Below are positions 56,025 through 64,000 of a stretch of DNA of 64,000 bases, piece by piece. The position numbers were made by a program, and so were the translations under genes. Origin of the DNA: Methylobacterium indicum (GTDB lineage Bacteria > Pseudomonadota > Alphaproteobacteria > Rhizobiales > Beijerinckiaceae); contig NZ_JTHF01000127.1 in the NCBI RefSeq assembly GCF_001043895.1, forward strand, positions 1 to 64,000, in the 5' to 3' direction. Numbering within the stretch: position 1 is the stretch's first letter; every line of letters begins with the position of its first letter. Below the pieces are notes generated by a model that saw nothing but the letters and a program-made list of their open reading frames with translations, was not told where the DNA came from and made no database searches.

Positions 56025-57242
56025 ATGAGCTTTCCCACGGGCCTCGGCTTCGAGCCCGACCTCTCCGACCCCTACCTCGCCCAAGATCCCTACTTGGCCA
56101 AGGCGGCGGGCTTGCGGGACATCTTCGCCCGCGACGCGGTCGAGCGCGACAAGGCCGGCGGCCGGCCGTCCGAGCAGATCCGCCTCCTGAAGGAGAGCGG
56201 CCTCCTCAAGCTCCTGATCCCGCGGGAGCATGGCGGCCACGGCGAGCCGTGGTCGACGGCGCTCCGGATCGTGCGCGAATTCGCCAAGGTCGACGGCTCC
56301 CTCGGCCATCTCTACGGCTACCATTTCGGCTCCGTCCACGCCGCCCACCTCCTCGGCGATCCGGACCAGGCCGCCGCCCTCTACCGGCGCTCGGCCGAGA
56401 GCAACTGGTTCTGGGGCAACGCCCGCAACAGCTTCTCGAAGACTCTGTTCGGCCGACGCGAGGGCGAGTGGGTCACCGTGAACGGCTTCAAGCCCTTCAC
56501 CTCGGGCTCGCACGTCGCCGACGCGCTGATGATCGCCTGGCTCGACGAAGCCTCCCACGAGTGGACCTTCGCGGCCGTGCCGGCCGACCGGCCGGGCATC
56601 ATCGTCGAGAACGACTGGGATGCCATCGGCCAGCGCCAGACCGGCAGCGGCCGGGTGACCTTCGCGGACCTCAAGATCCATGCCGACGAGGTGCTGGACC
56701 ATGGCTTCGACCGCGGCCGCCCCTACCGGACACTCGGGGTGCTGCAGCAGCAGAGCGTGCTCCTCAACGTGTTCATCGGCAGCGCGCAGGGTGCGCTGCT
56801 CGCCGCCCGCGACTACACCGTGACGACCTCGCAGCCCTGGCTGCATTCCGGCGTCGAGAGGCACACCGACGACCCCTGGGTCCAGCGCACCTACGGCGAC
56901 CTCGTCCTGCGCACGCAAGCCGCGACCCTGCTCGCCGACAAGGCGCTCGCGGCGATCGACGCCGCCTTCGCCCGCGGCCGCGACCTGACCGAAGCCGAGC
57001 GCGGCGAGGCCGCCGTCACGGTGGCGGCCGCCAACGCCCATGCCGGGGCGGTCGCCCTCGACGTCACCAGCACGGTGTTCGAGGTGATGGGCGCGCGGGC
57101 CTCGGCGGCGGCGTACGGCTTCGACCGGTTCTGGCGCAACGTCCGCACCCACACCCTGCACAACCCGGCCGAGTACAAGATCCGCAACGTCGGCACCTGG
57201 TTCCTGACCGGCGCCTACCCGCAGCCGAGCAACTTCCAATGA
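56025..57242 (+). CDS. acyl-CoA dehydrogenase-fold flavoprotein, SfnB/DszC-like
   Basis: 405 residues. FARDAVERDKAGGRPSEQIRLLKES, LLIPREHGGHGEPWSTALRIV, WFWGNARNSFSKTLFGRREG, GIIVENDWDAIGQRQTGSGRVTF and YGFDRFWRNVRTHTLHNPAEYK are typical of the SfnB/DszC branch. It probably oxygenates sulfones or sulfonates with flavin from the SsuE/MsuE-like reductase. Third gene of this type in the window and the most divergent of the three. Confidence 0.85.
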   Translation: MSFPTGLGFEPDLSDPYLAQDPYLAKAAGLRDIFARDAVERDKAGGRPSEQIRLLKESGLLKLLIPREHGGHGEPWSTALRIVREFAKVDGSLGHLYGYHFGSVHAAHLLGDPDQAAALYRRSAESNWFWGNARNSFSKTLFGRREGEWVTVNGFKPFTSGSHVADALMIAWLDEASHEWTFAAVPADRPGIIVENDWDAIGQRQTGSGRVTFADLKIHADEVLDHGFDRGRPYRTLGVLQQQSVLLNVFIGSAQGALLAARDYTVTTSQPWLHSGVERHTDDPWVQRTYGDLVLRTQAATLLADKALAAIDAAFARGRDLTEAERGEAAVTVAAANAHAGAVALDVTSTVFEVMGARASAAAYGFDRFWRNVRTHTLHNPAEYKIRNVGTWFLTGAYPQPSNFQ

Positions 57243-57379
57243 GCGGCCCCGCGACCAGGGCTTGGGGATGCCATCGACCGTCCGAGTCGCTCTGCATCGT
57301 GACGCGCAAGGACGGGCATTGGGGCGTGCGGGCCCGATCGAGCGATGCCGGCATCGTCGTGAAGGGCTCGGCCTTCTGA
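57239..57379 (+). CDS. possible 46-residue ORF overlapping the SfnB-like stop
   Basis: Starts with ATGA overlap at the SfnB-like stop and reads [19 protein letters not shown] to GIVVKGSAF. No domain is recognised. The overlap could mean translational coupling, but codon pattern gives no support; it may be chance. Confidence 0.2.
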   Translation: MSGPATRAWGCHRPSESLCIVTRKDGHWGVRARSSDAGIVVKGSAF

Positions 57380-57402
57380 CAGCTTACTTCTGTCACCTCG
57401 AG

Positions 57403-57420
57403 CGTTCGGGATACCGAACG
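57403..57420. promoter_or_regulatory. CGTTCGG-N4-CCGAACG palindrome upstream of groES
   Basis: Exact 7-bp arms with a four-base spacer (GATA). It shares outer GTTC/GAAC and the spacer size with the GTTCTT-N4-AAGAAC operators but has GG/CC in the middle. It lies 145 bases before operator site 8. It may be a diverged operator or the terminator hairpin of the SfnB-like gene. Confidence 0.35.
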
Positions 57421-57564
57421 ATGCGCCATCGCCCAAGCGGGCCAACCGTCAGCCTCGTCGTCGTGTGCCGGCGCCAATCCAGTCTACCTCACATCGCATT
57501 GGGGTCATGGCTGACAATCTTCTCGGTCCGCCGCCCGTCGCGGGCAGATCCTCTCCCCGACATC

Positions 57565-57592
57565 GTTCTTTAAAAAGAACAATCTCGTTGAC
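57565..57592 (+). promoter_or_regulatory. GTTCTT-N4-AAGAAC operator with GTTGAC, site 8
   Basis: GTTCTT (57565-57570), spacer TAAA, AAGAAC (57575-57580), then AATCTC and GTTGAC (57587-57592), 95 bases before groES. Perfect arms. This ties the chaperonin pair to the island's common control. No CIRCE-type inverted repeat (TTAGCACTC-N9-GAGTGCTAA), the usual groESL heat-shock element, is seen. Confidence 0.7.
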
Positions 57593-57686
57593 TTGGCGAA
57601 CGCCTCCAGACACCTTCGGACCATCGGATGCGCCCCCCGGATGCGGGCCCGTCCGGTCTCCATTCACGAATCAGGAGGCTCCACCG

Positions 57687-57977
57687 ATGGCCTTTCGGCC
57701 CCTGCATGACCGCGTGCTGCTGCGCCGCCTCGACGGCGAGGCGACCACCAAGGGCGGCATCATCATCCCCGATACCGCCAAGGAGAAGCCGCAGGAGGGC
57801 GAGGTCGTCGCCGTCGGCCCCGGCATCCGGGACGACCACGGCACGCAAACGCCCCTCGACGTGAAGGCGGGCGACCGGGTGCTGTTCGGCAAGTGGTCCG
57901 GCACCGAGGTCAAGATCGACGGCGAGGACCTCTTGATCCTCAAGGAAGCCGACATCCTCGGCGTGATCGCGGCCTGA
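57687..57977 (+). CDS. groES: co-chaperonin GroES
   Basis: 96 residues from ATG 57687. [44 protein letters not shown] contains the mobile loop, and [23 protein letters not shown] the C-terminal beta strand. It caps the GroEL ring during folding of client proteins in the cytoplasm. It lies 30 bases before groEL, one operon, controlled by operator site 8. Confidence 0.96.
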   Translation: MAFRPLHDRVLLRRLDGEATTKGGIIIPDTAKEKPQEGEVVAVGPGIRDDHGTQTPLDVKAGDRVLFGKWSGTEVKIDGEDLLILKEADILGVIAA

Positions 57978-57983
57978 CTTTGA

Positions 57984-59630
<1,647 letters not shown>

Positions 59631-59638
59631 GCCCTCGC

Positions 59639-59665
59639 CGCGCCCCGGACCTGCTCCGGGGCGCG
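59639..59665 (+). terminator. hairpin after groEL
   Basis: CGCGCCCCGGA (59639-59649) and TCCGGGGCGCG (59655-59665) form an 11-bp stem with a five-base loop, nine bases after the groEL stop and 32 bases before the small membrane ORF. Possibly a terminator or a processing hairpin. Confidence 0.55.
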
Positions 59666-59696
59666 CCATCCCCCCGCTCGCCGCGCGAGGACAATC

Positions 59697-59822
59697 ATGC
59701 CGCAACTTCCCGATCCGGCCGTGCCGTTCCATCCCTCCGAGCCGAGCCCCGGCCTCGTCGTCGTCGCGCTCTGCGCCGTGCTGATCCTGGCCGCCTTCGC
59801 ATTCCTGCTGCGCGCCGCCTGA
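59697..59822 (+). CDS. 41-residue single-pass membrane peptide
   Basis: MPQLPDPAVPFHPSEPSPGL followed by VVVALCAVLILAAFAFLLRAA: a soluble proline-rich head and one clear transmembrane helix, with GCGAGG before the ATG. It lies between groEL and the FAD protein, 12 bases before the latter. Probably a real small protein; function unknown. Confidence 0.55.
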   Translation: MPQLPDPAVPFHPSEPSPGLVVVALCAVLILAAFAFLLRAA

Positions 59823-59834
59823 CGGATTGTCTCC

Positions 59835-61238
59835 ATGAACCCGGTCATCGCGGTCGTCGGCGCCGGCTTCAGCGGCAGCATGGCGGCGCTCCATCTCCTG
59901 GCCGCCCTGCCCCACTCCTGGTCGGTGCTGCTCTGCGAGAAGGCCGGCAGCTTCGGGCGGGGGCTCGCCTACGGCACCGAGGCCCCCGCCCACCTGCTCA
60001 ACCTGCGCAGCCCCAACATGAGCGCCTATCCCGAGCGGCCGGAGCACTTCGCGACCTGGCTCGGCGGCTTGCCGGAGGACGAGCGGGCGGGCGTCGCAGT
60101 GACGCCGGCCGGCACCTTCGCGCCCCGCGCGCTCTACGGCCGCTATCTCGGCGACCTGCTCACGGAGGCGGTCGTGGCCGAGGGCACGCCGCGGCTCCAC
60201 CTCGTGAACGATGCGGTCACCGATCTCGTCCCGGTCGCGGACGGATACTCCTTGCGCACAGAGGGCGGGGCCTCCTACGCGGTGGCCGGCGTTGTGCTCG
60301 CCATGGGCAACCTGACGGGCCCGGGCGCGCCGCCGAGCCGCCATCGGCTCGATCCGTGGCGGCCGGAGGAGTTCGGCCGGCTGCACCCGGACCGGCCGGT
60401 GCTCGTCGTCGGCACCGGTCTCACCATGGTCGACGCGGTCGCCTCCTTACGCGGCCGGGGCTTTCCGGGCCGGATCGTCGCCCTGTCGCGCCGCGGCCTG
60501 GTACCGAACGTCCACGCCCCGACCAAACCCTGGCCGGTGCCGGACCTCACGGCGGCCGATCTCGCTTCCCTGACCCGGCTGACCCGGCGGATCCGGGCCG
60601 AGATCGCCGCGGCGGGGCGCTCCGGGCGCGACTGGCGCGACGTGATCGACGCGCTTCGCCCGGTCATCGGCTATCTCTGGCGCAGCCTCCCGAGGCCTGA
60701 ACGGGCGCGCTTCCTGCGCCACCTGCGGCCGTTCTGGGACGTGCATCGTCACCGCGCCGCTCCGCCGTCCGCGGCCGCCGTCGCGGCAGAGATCGCCGCC
60801 GGCACCCTGGAGGTGCGGGCGGGGCGCATCCTCGCCATCACGGACGGCCCCGACGAGGCCGCGGTGACGATCCGGCCCCGGGGTGGCTCCACGGAGGAGA
60901 AACTACCGGTGCAGGGCATCGTCGACGCCACCGGGATCGGACGCATCGACGAGACCGGGGACCCGCTGCTGCGCCGCCTCATCGTGCGGGGCCTCTCGCG
61001 GCCCGACGCATTCGGGCTCGGCCTCGCCGCCGGCGACGATTACCGCCTGCGCGCCGGACGGCCGGGCCGGCTCTGGACGCTGGGCCCGCTCCTGCGCGGC
61101 ACTGTGTGGGAATGCGTCGCGGTGCCGGACATCCGCAGCCAGGCCGCCGAGGTCGCCGCCCTGATCGCCGCGGAGGTCGAGTGCCTGCCGGCGGGCGGCG
61201 TTCACCAGAGCGGCCGCACGCGCGAGGCATCAAGATAA
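59835..61238 (+). CDS. FAD/NAD(P)-binding oxidoreductase-like protein
   Basis: 467 residues. IAVVGAGFSGSMAALHLLAAL is a good FAD Rossmann motif; GRGLAYGTEAPAHLLNLRSPNMSAYP and VLVVGTGLTMVDAVASLRGRGFPGRIVALSRRG (a second, NAD(P)-type, nucleotide fold) follow. It belongs to the FAD-NAD(P)-binding family of uncertain function, often found with sulfur or siderophore genes. The gene at 44570 is a reduced paralogue. It is co-directional with groESL and may be in one transcript. Confidence 0.82.
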   Translation: MNPVIAVVGAGFSGSMAALHLLAALPHSWSVLLCEKAGSFGRGLAYGTEAPAHLLNLRSPNMSAYPERPEHFATWLGGLPEDERAGVAVTPAGTFAPRALYGRYLGDLLTEAVVAEGTPRLHLVNDAVTDLVPVADGYSLRTEGGASYAVAGVVLAMGNLTGPGAPPSRHRLDPWRPEEFGRLHPDRPVLVVGTGLTMVDAVASLRGRGFPGRIVALSRRGLVPNVHAPTKPWPVPDLTAADLASLTRLTRRIRAEIAAAGRSGRDWRDVIDALRPVIGYLWRSLPRPERARFLRHLRPFWDVHRHRAAPPSAAAVAAEIAAGTLEVRAGRILAITDGPDEAAVTIRPRGGSTEEKLPVQGIVDATGIGRIDETGDPLLRRLIVRGLSRPDAFGLGLAAGDDYRLRAGRPGRLWTLGPLLRGTVWECVAVPDIRSQAAEVAALIAAEVECLPAGGVHQSGRTREASR

Positions 61239-61442
61239 TCCTTGCCGTTTTCGCCATGCGCGAAGCAAGCACCATCTCTTTCACGGCAGAAATTAAAAAT
61301 ATCCCGCCAATTGATTTCGTGGAAACATCAGGGAAATCATTGGGCATCCGAAGATGCCGAGATGATCGGCCGCCTCGGGCAAGATCAAAATCAGCCAGCA
61401 AGACCAGATGCGGGATTCCGGAGGGCCGGAGGATCCCTGGGG

Positions 61443-62432
61443 ATGACCACGATGCGCAAGATCCTGTTTCGATCTTCCCTGGCCGGCGCCGCCCTGGCGG
61501 CCCTGCTGCTGCTGCCGGCGGCGCCCGCTCTGGCCAATGCCGGCGCGACCTCCGCGGCAGTGCCGCTGCGCGACGCCGAGAAGAGCCCGCTCGTCTCGAC
61601 CGAGTGGCTGGAGAAGAACATCGACTCGCGCAAGCTCCGCATCGTCGAGGTCAGCGTCGATCCGGGCGTCTACGAGCGCGGCCACATCCCGGGCGCCCAC
61701 ACCGTCGCCTGGCACACCGACCTCGTCGAGACGGTGAGCCGCGACATCGCCGGGCCGGAGAAGTTCGCGGCGCTCGCCCGCCGCCTCGGCGTCGATCGCG
61801 ATACCACCGTGGTACTCTACGGCGACAACAACAACTGGTTCGCCGCCTGGGGCGCCTGGGTCTTCGCGCAGTACGGTCTCGTCGACAACGTCAAGCTGCT
61901 CGATGGCGGGCGCAAGAAGTGGGAGGCCGAGAAGCGCCCGCTCGACACCCGCACGCCGGAGGTCGCGGCCTCCAAGTTCTCCGTCACCCCGGCCTCGACG
62001 GCTTTGCGAGCGCGGTTCGGCGACGTGCTGGCGGTGGCGCGCAAGGAGAAGGACGAGAAAATCCTCGACATCCGCTCGCCCGACGAGTTCGCGGGTAAGA
62101 TCATCGCGCCGGCCGGGGTGCCGGAACTGGCGGTGCGGGCCGGCCATATCCCGGGCTCGGTCAACGTGCCGTGGGGCAAGGCGGTGAACCCGGACGGCAC
62201 CCTCAAATCCGTCGAAGAGCTGAAGAAGCTCTACGCCGAGGCCGGGATCGACGGGTCGAAGCCGGTCATCACTTCCTGCCGCATCGGCGAGCGGTCGAGC
62301 CATTCCTGGTTCGTGCTGAGCCGGGTGCTCGGCTACCCGGCCCGCAACTACGACGGCTCGTGGACCGAGTACGGCAACGCCGTCGGCGTGCCGGTCGTCA
62401 ACCTCGCCGGCACGGTCTGGGGCGGCAAATGA
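61443..62432 (+). CDS. periplasmic two-domain sulfurtransferase (thiosulfate/mercaptopyruvate type)
   Basis: 329 residues from ATG 61443. Signal peptide RSSLAGAALAALLLLPAAPALA. Domain 1: STEWLEKNIDSRKLRIVEVSV, ERGHIPGAHTVAWHTDL; domain 2: LDIRSPDEFAGK, RAGHIPGSVNVPWGKA and the active loop TSCRIGERSS with Cys279. It transfers sulfane sulfur from thiosulfate in the periplasm. It is translationally coupled (ATGA) to the YeeE/YedE transporter. Confidence 0.88.
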   Translation: MTTMRKILFRSSLAGAALAALLLLPAAPALANAGATSAAVPLRDAEKSPLVSTEWLEKNIDSRKLRIVEVSVDPGVYERGHIPGAHTVAWHTDLVETVSRDIAGPEKFAALARRLGVDRDTTVVLYGDNNNWFAAWGAWVFAQYGLVDNVKLLDGGRKKWEAEKRPLDTRTPEVAASKFSVTPASTALRARFGDVLAVARKEKDEKILDIRSPDEFAGKIIAPAGVPELAVRAGHIPGSVNVPWGKAVNPDGTLKSVEELKKLYAEAGIDGSKPVITSCRIGERSSHSWFVLSRVLGYPARNYDGSWTEYGNAVGVPVVNLAGTVWGGK

Positions 62433-63634
62433 CTTTGAGCGCGGCGGTCGCCACGGCCGCCCCCGCCGGCGCAGGAGCCCGCGCCGGCCTCTCCCTGGCT
62501 CTCGCCGCCGTCCTGGCGACGGGGGCCTGGCACCTCTCGGGCGAGGCCGGCGGCTCGCGCCTCGCCCTCTCGCTGGTCTTCGGGGCGCTGTTCGGGTTCG
62601 TGCTGCAGCGCTCGCGCTTCTGTTTCCTGTGCGTCTGGCGCGACTTCCTCGACCAAGGCGACCCGCGCGGGGTGCTGGGGATCCTCGCCGCCCTGGCAGC
62701 GGGGATGGCCGGCTACGCCGTGGTGTTCGGCGCCTGGCTGCCGGATCCTTCGGGCACGCGGCTGCCGCCCGGCGCCCATATCGGCCCGGTCGGGCCGGTC
62801 CTGGCGCTGGCCGGTCTCGCCTTCGGGGCCGGCATGGCGGTGTCGGGCTCGTGCCTGAGCGCCCATCTCTACCGCCTCGGCGAGGGCTCGCCCACGGCCC
62901 CCTTCGCCCTGCTCGGGGCCGCCCTCGGCTTCGTCCTCGGCTTTCTCACCTGGAATCCGCTCTATCTCGCGGGTATCGCCGAGGCGCCGGTGACCTGGCT
63001 GCCGCGCCATCTCGGTTATGGCGGCAGCCTCGTCGCCGGGCTCGCGGTGCTGGCGGGGCTCGCCCTGTGGCTGCTGCGGCGCTGGCCGCCCCCGCCCCGA
63101 TCGTCGGCGGCCGTCCTCGACCCGCTTCACGCGGTCTTCGTGGCGCGCTGGCCGACCTGGCTCGGCGGCCTCGCGGTCGGGGCGATCGGGACGCTGGCCT
63201 ATCTGCGGCTCGGCCCCCTCGGGGTCACGACGGAGATCGGCGGGCGCAGCCGGCAGGGAGCTGCCGCCCTCGGGCTGCTGCCGGAGCGGCTGGAAGGACT
63301 CGACGGGTTTCGCGGCTGCGCCACGGCTTTGCGCGACGGGCTCCTCACCCCGAACGGCCTGTTCGTCGGCGGGCTCGTGGTCGCGTCCTTCGCGGCGGCG
63401 CTCGCGGCCGGCCAGTTCCGACCGGCCCGGCCCGGGCGGGGCCATGTGCTGCGCGGCCTGTCCGGCGGGCTCCTCCTCGGCTGGGGGGCGATGACCGGGC
63501 TCGGCTGCAGCATCGGCACCCTGCTCTCCGGCATCATGGCGGGCGCCCTGTCGGGCTGGGTGTTCGGGATCGCGATGCTCGTCGGCATCACGGTCACGCT
63601 CCGCCTCGGCCGCAGGCTCGGGCTCTCTGCGTAA
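62429..63634 (+). CDS. full-length YeeE/YedE thiosulfate transporter-like membrane protein
   Basis: 401 residues, about ten membrane segments in two halves. The conserved cysteine motifs are in LQRSRFCFLCVWRDFLDQGDP, AVSGSCLSAHLYRLGEGSPTAP and GLGCSIGTLLSGIMAGALSGW. In the TsuA family, paired cysteines pass thiosulfate through the membrane. Coupled to the rhodanese gene just upstream, it would import thiosulfate or a persulfide formed in the periplasm. Compare the two half-size proteins at 17 kb. Confidence 0.87.
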   Translation: MTLSAAVATAAPAGAGARAGLSLALAAVLATGAWHLSGEAGGSRLALSLVFGALFGFVLQRSRFCFLCVWRDFLDQGDPRGVLGILAALAAGMAGYAVVFGAWLPDPSGTRLPPGAHIGPVGPVLALAGLAFGAGMAVSGSCLSAHLYRLGEGSPTAPFALLGAALGFVLGFLTWNPLYLAGIAEAPVTWLPRHLGYGGSLVAGLAVLAGLALWLLRRWPPPPRSSAAVLDPLHAVFVARWPTWLGGLAVGAIGTLAYLRLGPLGVTTEIGGRSRQGAAALGLLPERLEGLDGFRGCATALRDGLLTPNGLFVGGLVVASFAAALAAGQFRPARPGRGHVLRGLSGGLLLGWGAMTGLGCSIGTLLSGIMAGALSGWVFGIAMLVGITVTLRLGRRLGLSA

Positions 63635-63653
63635 CGACGACGTGCGGCGCAGG

Positions 63654-63670
63654 AATAAAAATAATCTCCT
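63654..63670 (+). repeat. 17-bp sequence shared with 19289-19305
   Basis: AATAAAAATAATCTCCT, identical to the minus strand at 19305-19289. It is followed after 11 bases by GGAGAG, giving a TCTCC-N13-GGAGA-like symmetry also present at the other copy. It lies 140 bases before the binding-protein gene. Confidence 0.45.
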
Positions 63671-63811
63671 GGGAACACACTTGGAGAGAATAAGTCCGAT
63701 CTCCCTATCCGCATGATTGTAAAATAAGCTTCCGGTTGACGATACCGCCGGAGAACTCCAGATATCGCGTGCCGGATCGAGCGTATCCAGGCCCCCGACA
63801 GCGACGAGACC

Positions 63812-64000
63812 ATGGTGATGATCAAGCAACGCGCCCGGCTCCTGCGCCAGCACGCCGCCGCCCTGCTCGGAGGCCTGGCCCTGCTGGCAGCGCTGCCGGC
63901 CGGCCCGGCTGCCGCGGCCGAGGGACAGCTGCGCATCGCCAAGCAGTTCGGCGTCGTCTATCTGCTCCTCAACGTCGCCGAGGACCAGAAGCTGATCGAG
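63812..64000 (+). CDS. ABC transporter substrate-binding protein (NMT1/SsuA-like), cut by window end
   Basis: First 63 residues from ATG 63812 (an ATG at 63818 is an alternative). A long Ala/Leu-rich signal (HAAALLGGLALLAALPAGPAAAAEG) precedes LRIAKQFGVVYLLLNVAEDQKLIE, the usual first strand and helix of nitrate/sulfonate-type receptors. The gene continues beyond 64000, presumably followed by permease and ATPase genes. Confidence 0.8.
   Translation, partial: MVMIKQRARLLRQHAAALLGGLALLAALPAGPAAAAEGQLRIAKQFGVVYLLLNVAEDQKLIE

Overview
The window is GC-rich (about 70% by eye) alphaproteobacterial DNA. The gene content, codon use and genome-typical palindromic repeats suggest a Methylobacterium/Methylorubrum-like member of the Hyphomicrobiales; this is an inference, since no rRNA or other phylogenetic marker is present. 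Almost everything from 4 kb to the right edge is a sulfur-scavenging island: many ABC importers and flavin monooxygenases for sulfonates, sulfones and sulfur-containing peptides, plus enzymes that handle the released sulfite, thiosulfate and cysteine sulfur.

Layout. 0-1.6 kb: 3' part of an RTX/VCBS-repeat protein that looks frameshifted at the left edge. 1.6-4 kb: decayed DNA with a broken ISAs1-type transposase. 4-8 kb: two SsuA-like binding proteins flanking an LLM flavin monooxygenase. 8.3-13.8 kb: a dppABCDF/gsi-like peptide importer operon (minus strand) whose binding-protein gene carries an amber codon. 14.2-17.8 kb: an orphan MetQ-like protein, an intact DppA-like protein and a split YeeE/YedE transporter. 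18-23 kb: cysE, a family 2B-type encapsulin shell and a cysteine desulfurase with a long N-terminal extension, forming a candidate sulfur nanocompartment. 23.6-28.9 kb: ssuCBA-like importer, LLM oxygenase and SfnB-like flavoprotein. 29-35 kb: a four-domain rhodanese, a second SfnB-like gene, a MetQ-like protein and another LLM oxygenase. 34.8-43.9 kb: a nine-gene minus-strand operon with two LLM oxygenases, SsuB, two binding proteins, two permeases, and a SoxC/SorA-type sulfite dehydrogenase with cytochrome c. 44-49 kb: an Rrf2 regulator, a reduced FAD-type protein, and a third DppA-like gene split by a 1.1-kb inverted-repeat element that carries a methyltransferase and no transposase, then a BrnT toxin/HTH pair. 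49.3-54.6 kb: a dppBCDF-FMN reductase-MetQ operon. 54.7-57.2 kb: LLM and SfnB-like genes. 57.7-64 kb: a second groES-groEL pair, an FAD protein, periplasmic rhodanese plus YeeE, and the start of another binding protein.

Most unusual regulatory feature: a palindrome GTTCTT-N4-AAGAAC occurs at eight places, all just upstream of genes in this island. In five copies it is followed after exactly six bases by GTTGAC, a -35-like hexamer. Three divergent intergenic regions each hold two copies, one per direction, and one copy drives groESL. This looks like an undescribed regulon operator. Two further short promoter-region repeats are also shared between distant genes.

Working together: the importers bring in organosulfur compounds; SsuE/MsuE-like reductase, LLM oxygenases and SfnB-like flavoproteins cleave C-S bonds; sulfite dehydrogenase and rhodaneses process inorganic products; CysE and the encapsulated desulfurase link this to cysteine and possibly stored sulfur. 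Substrates of individual systems cannot be told from sequence alone.
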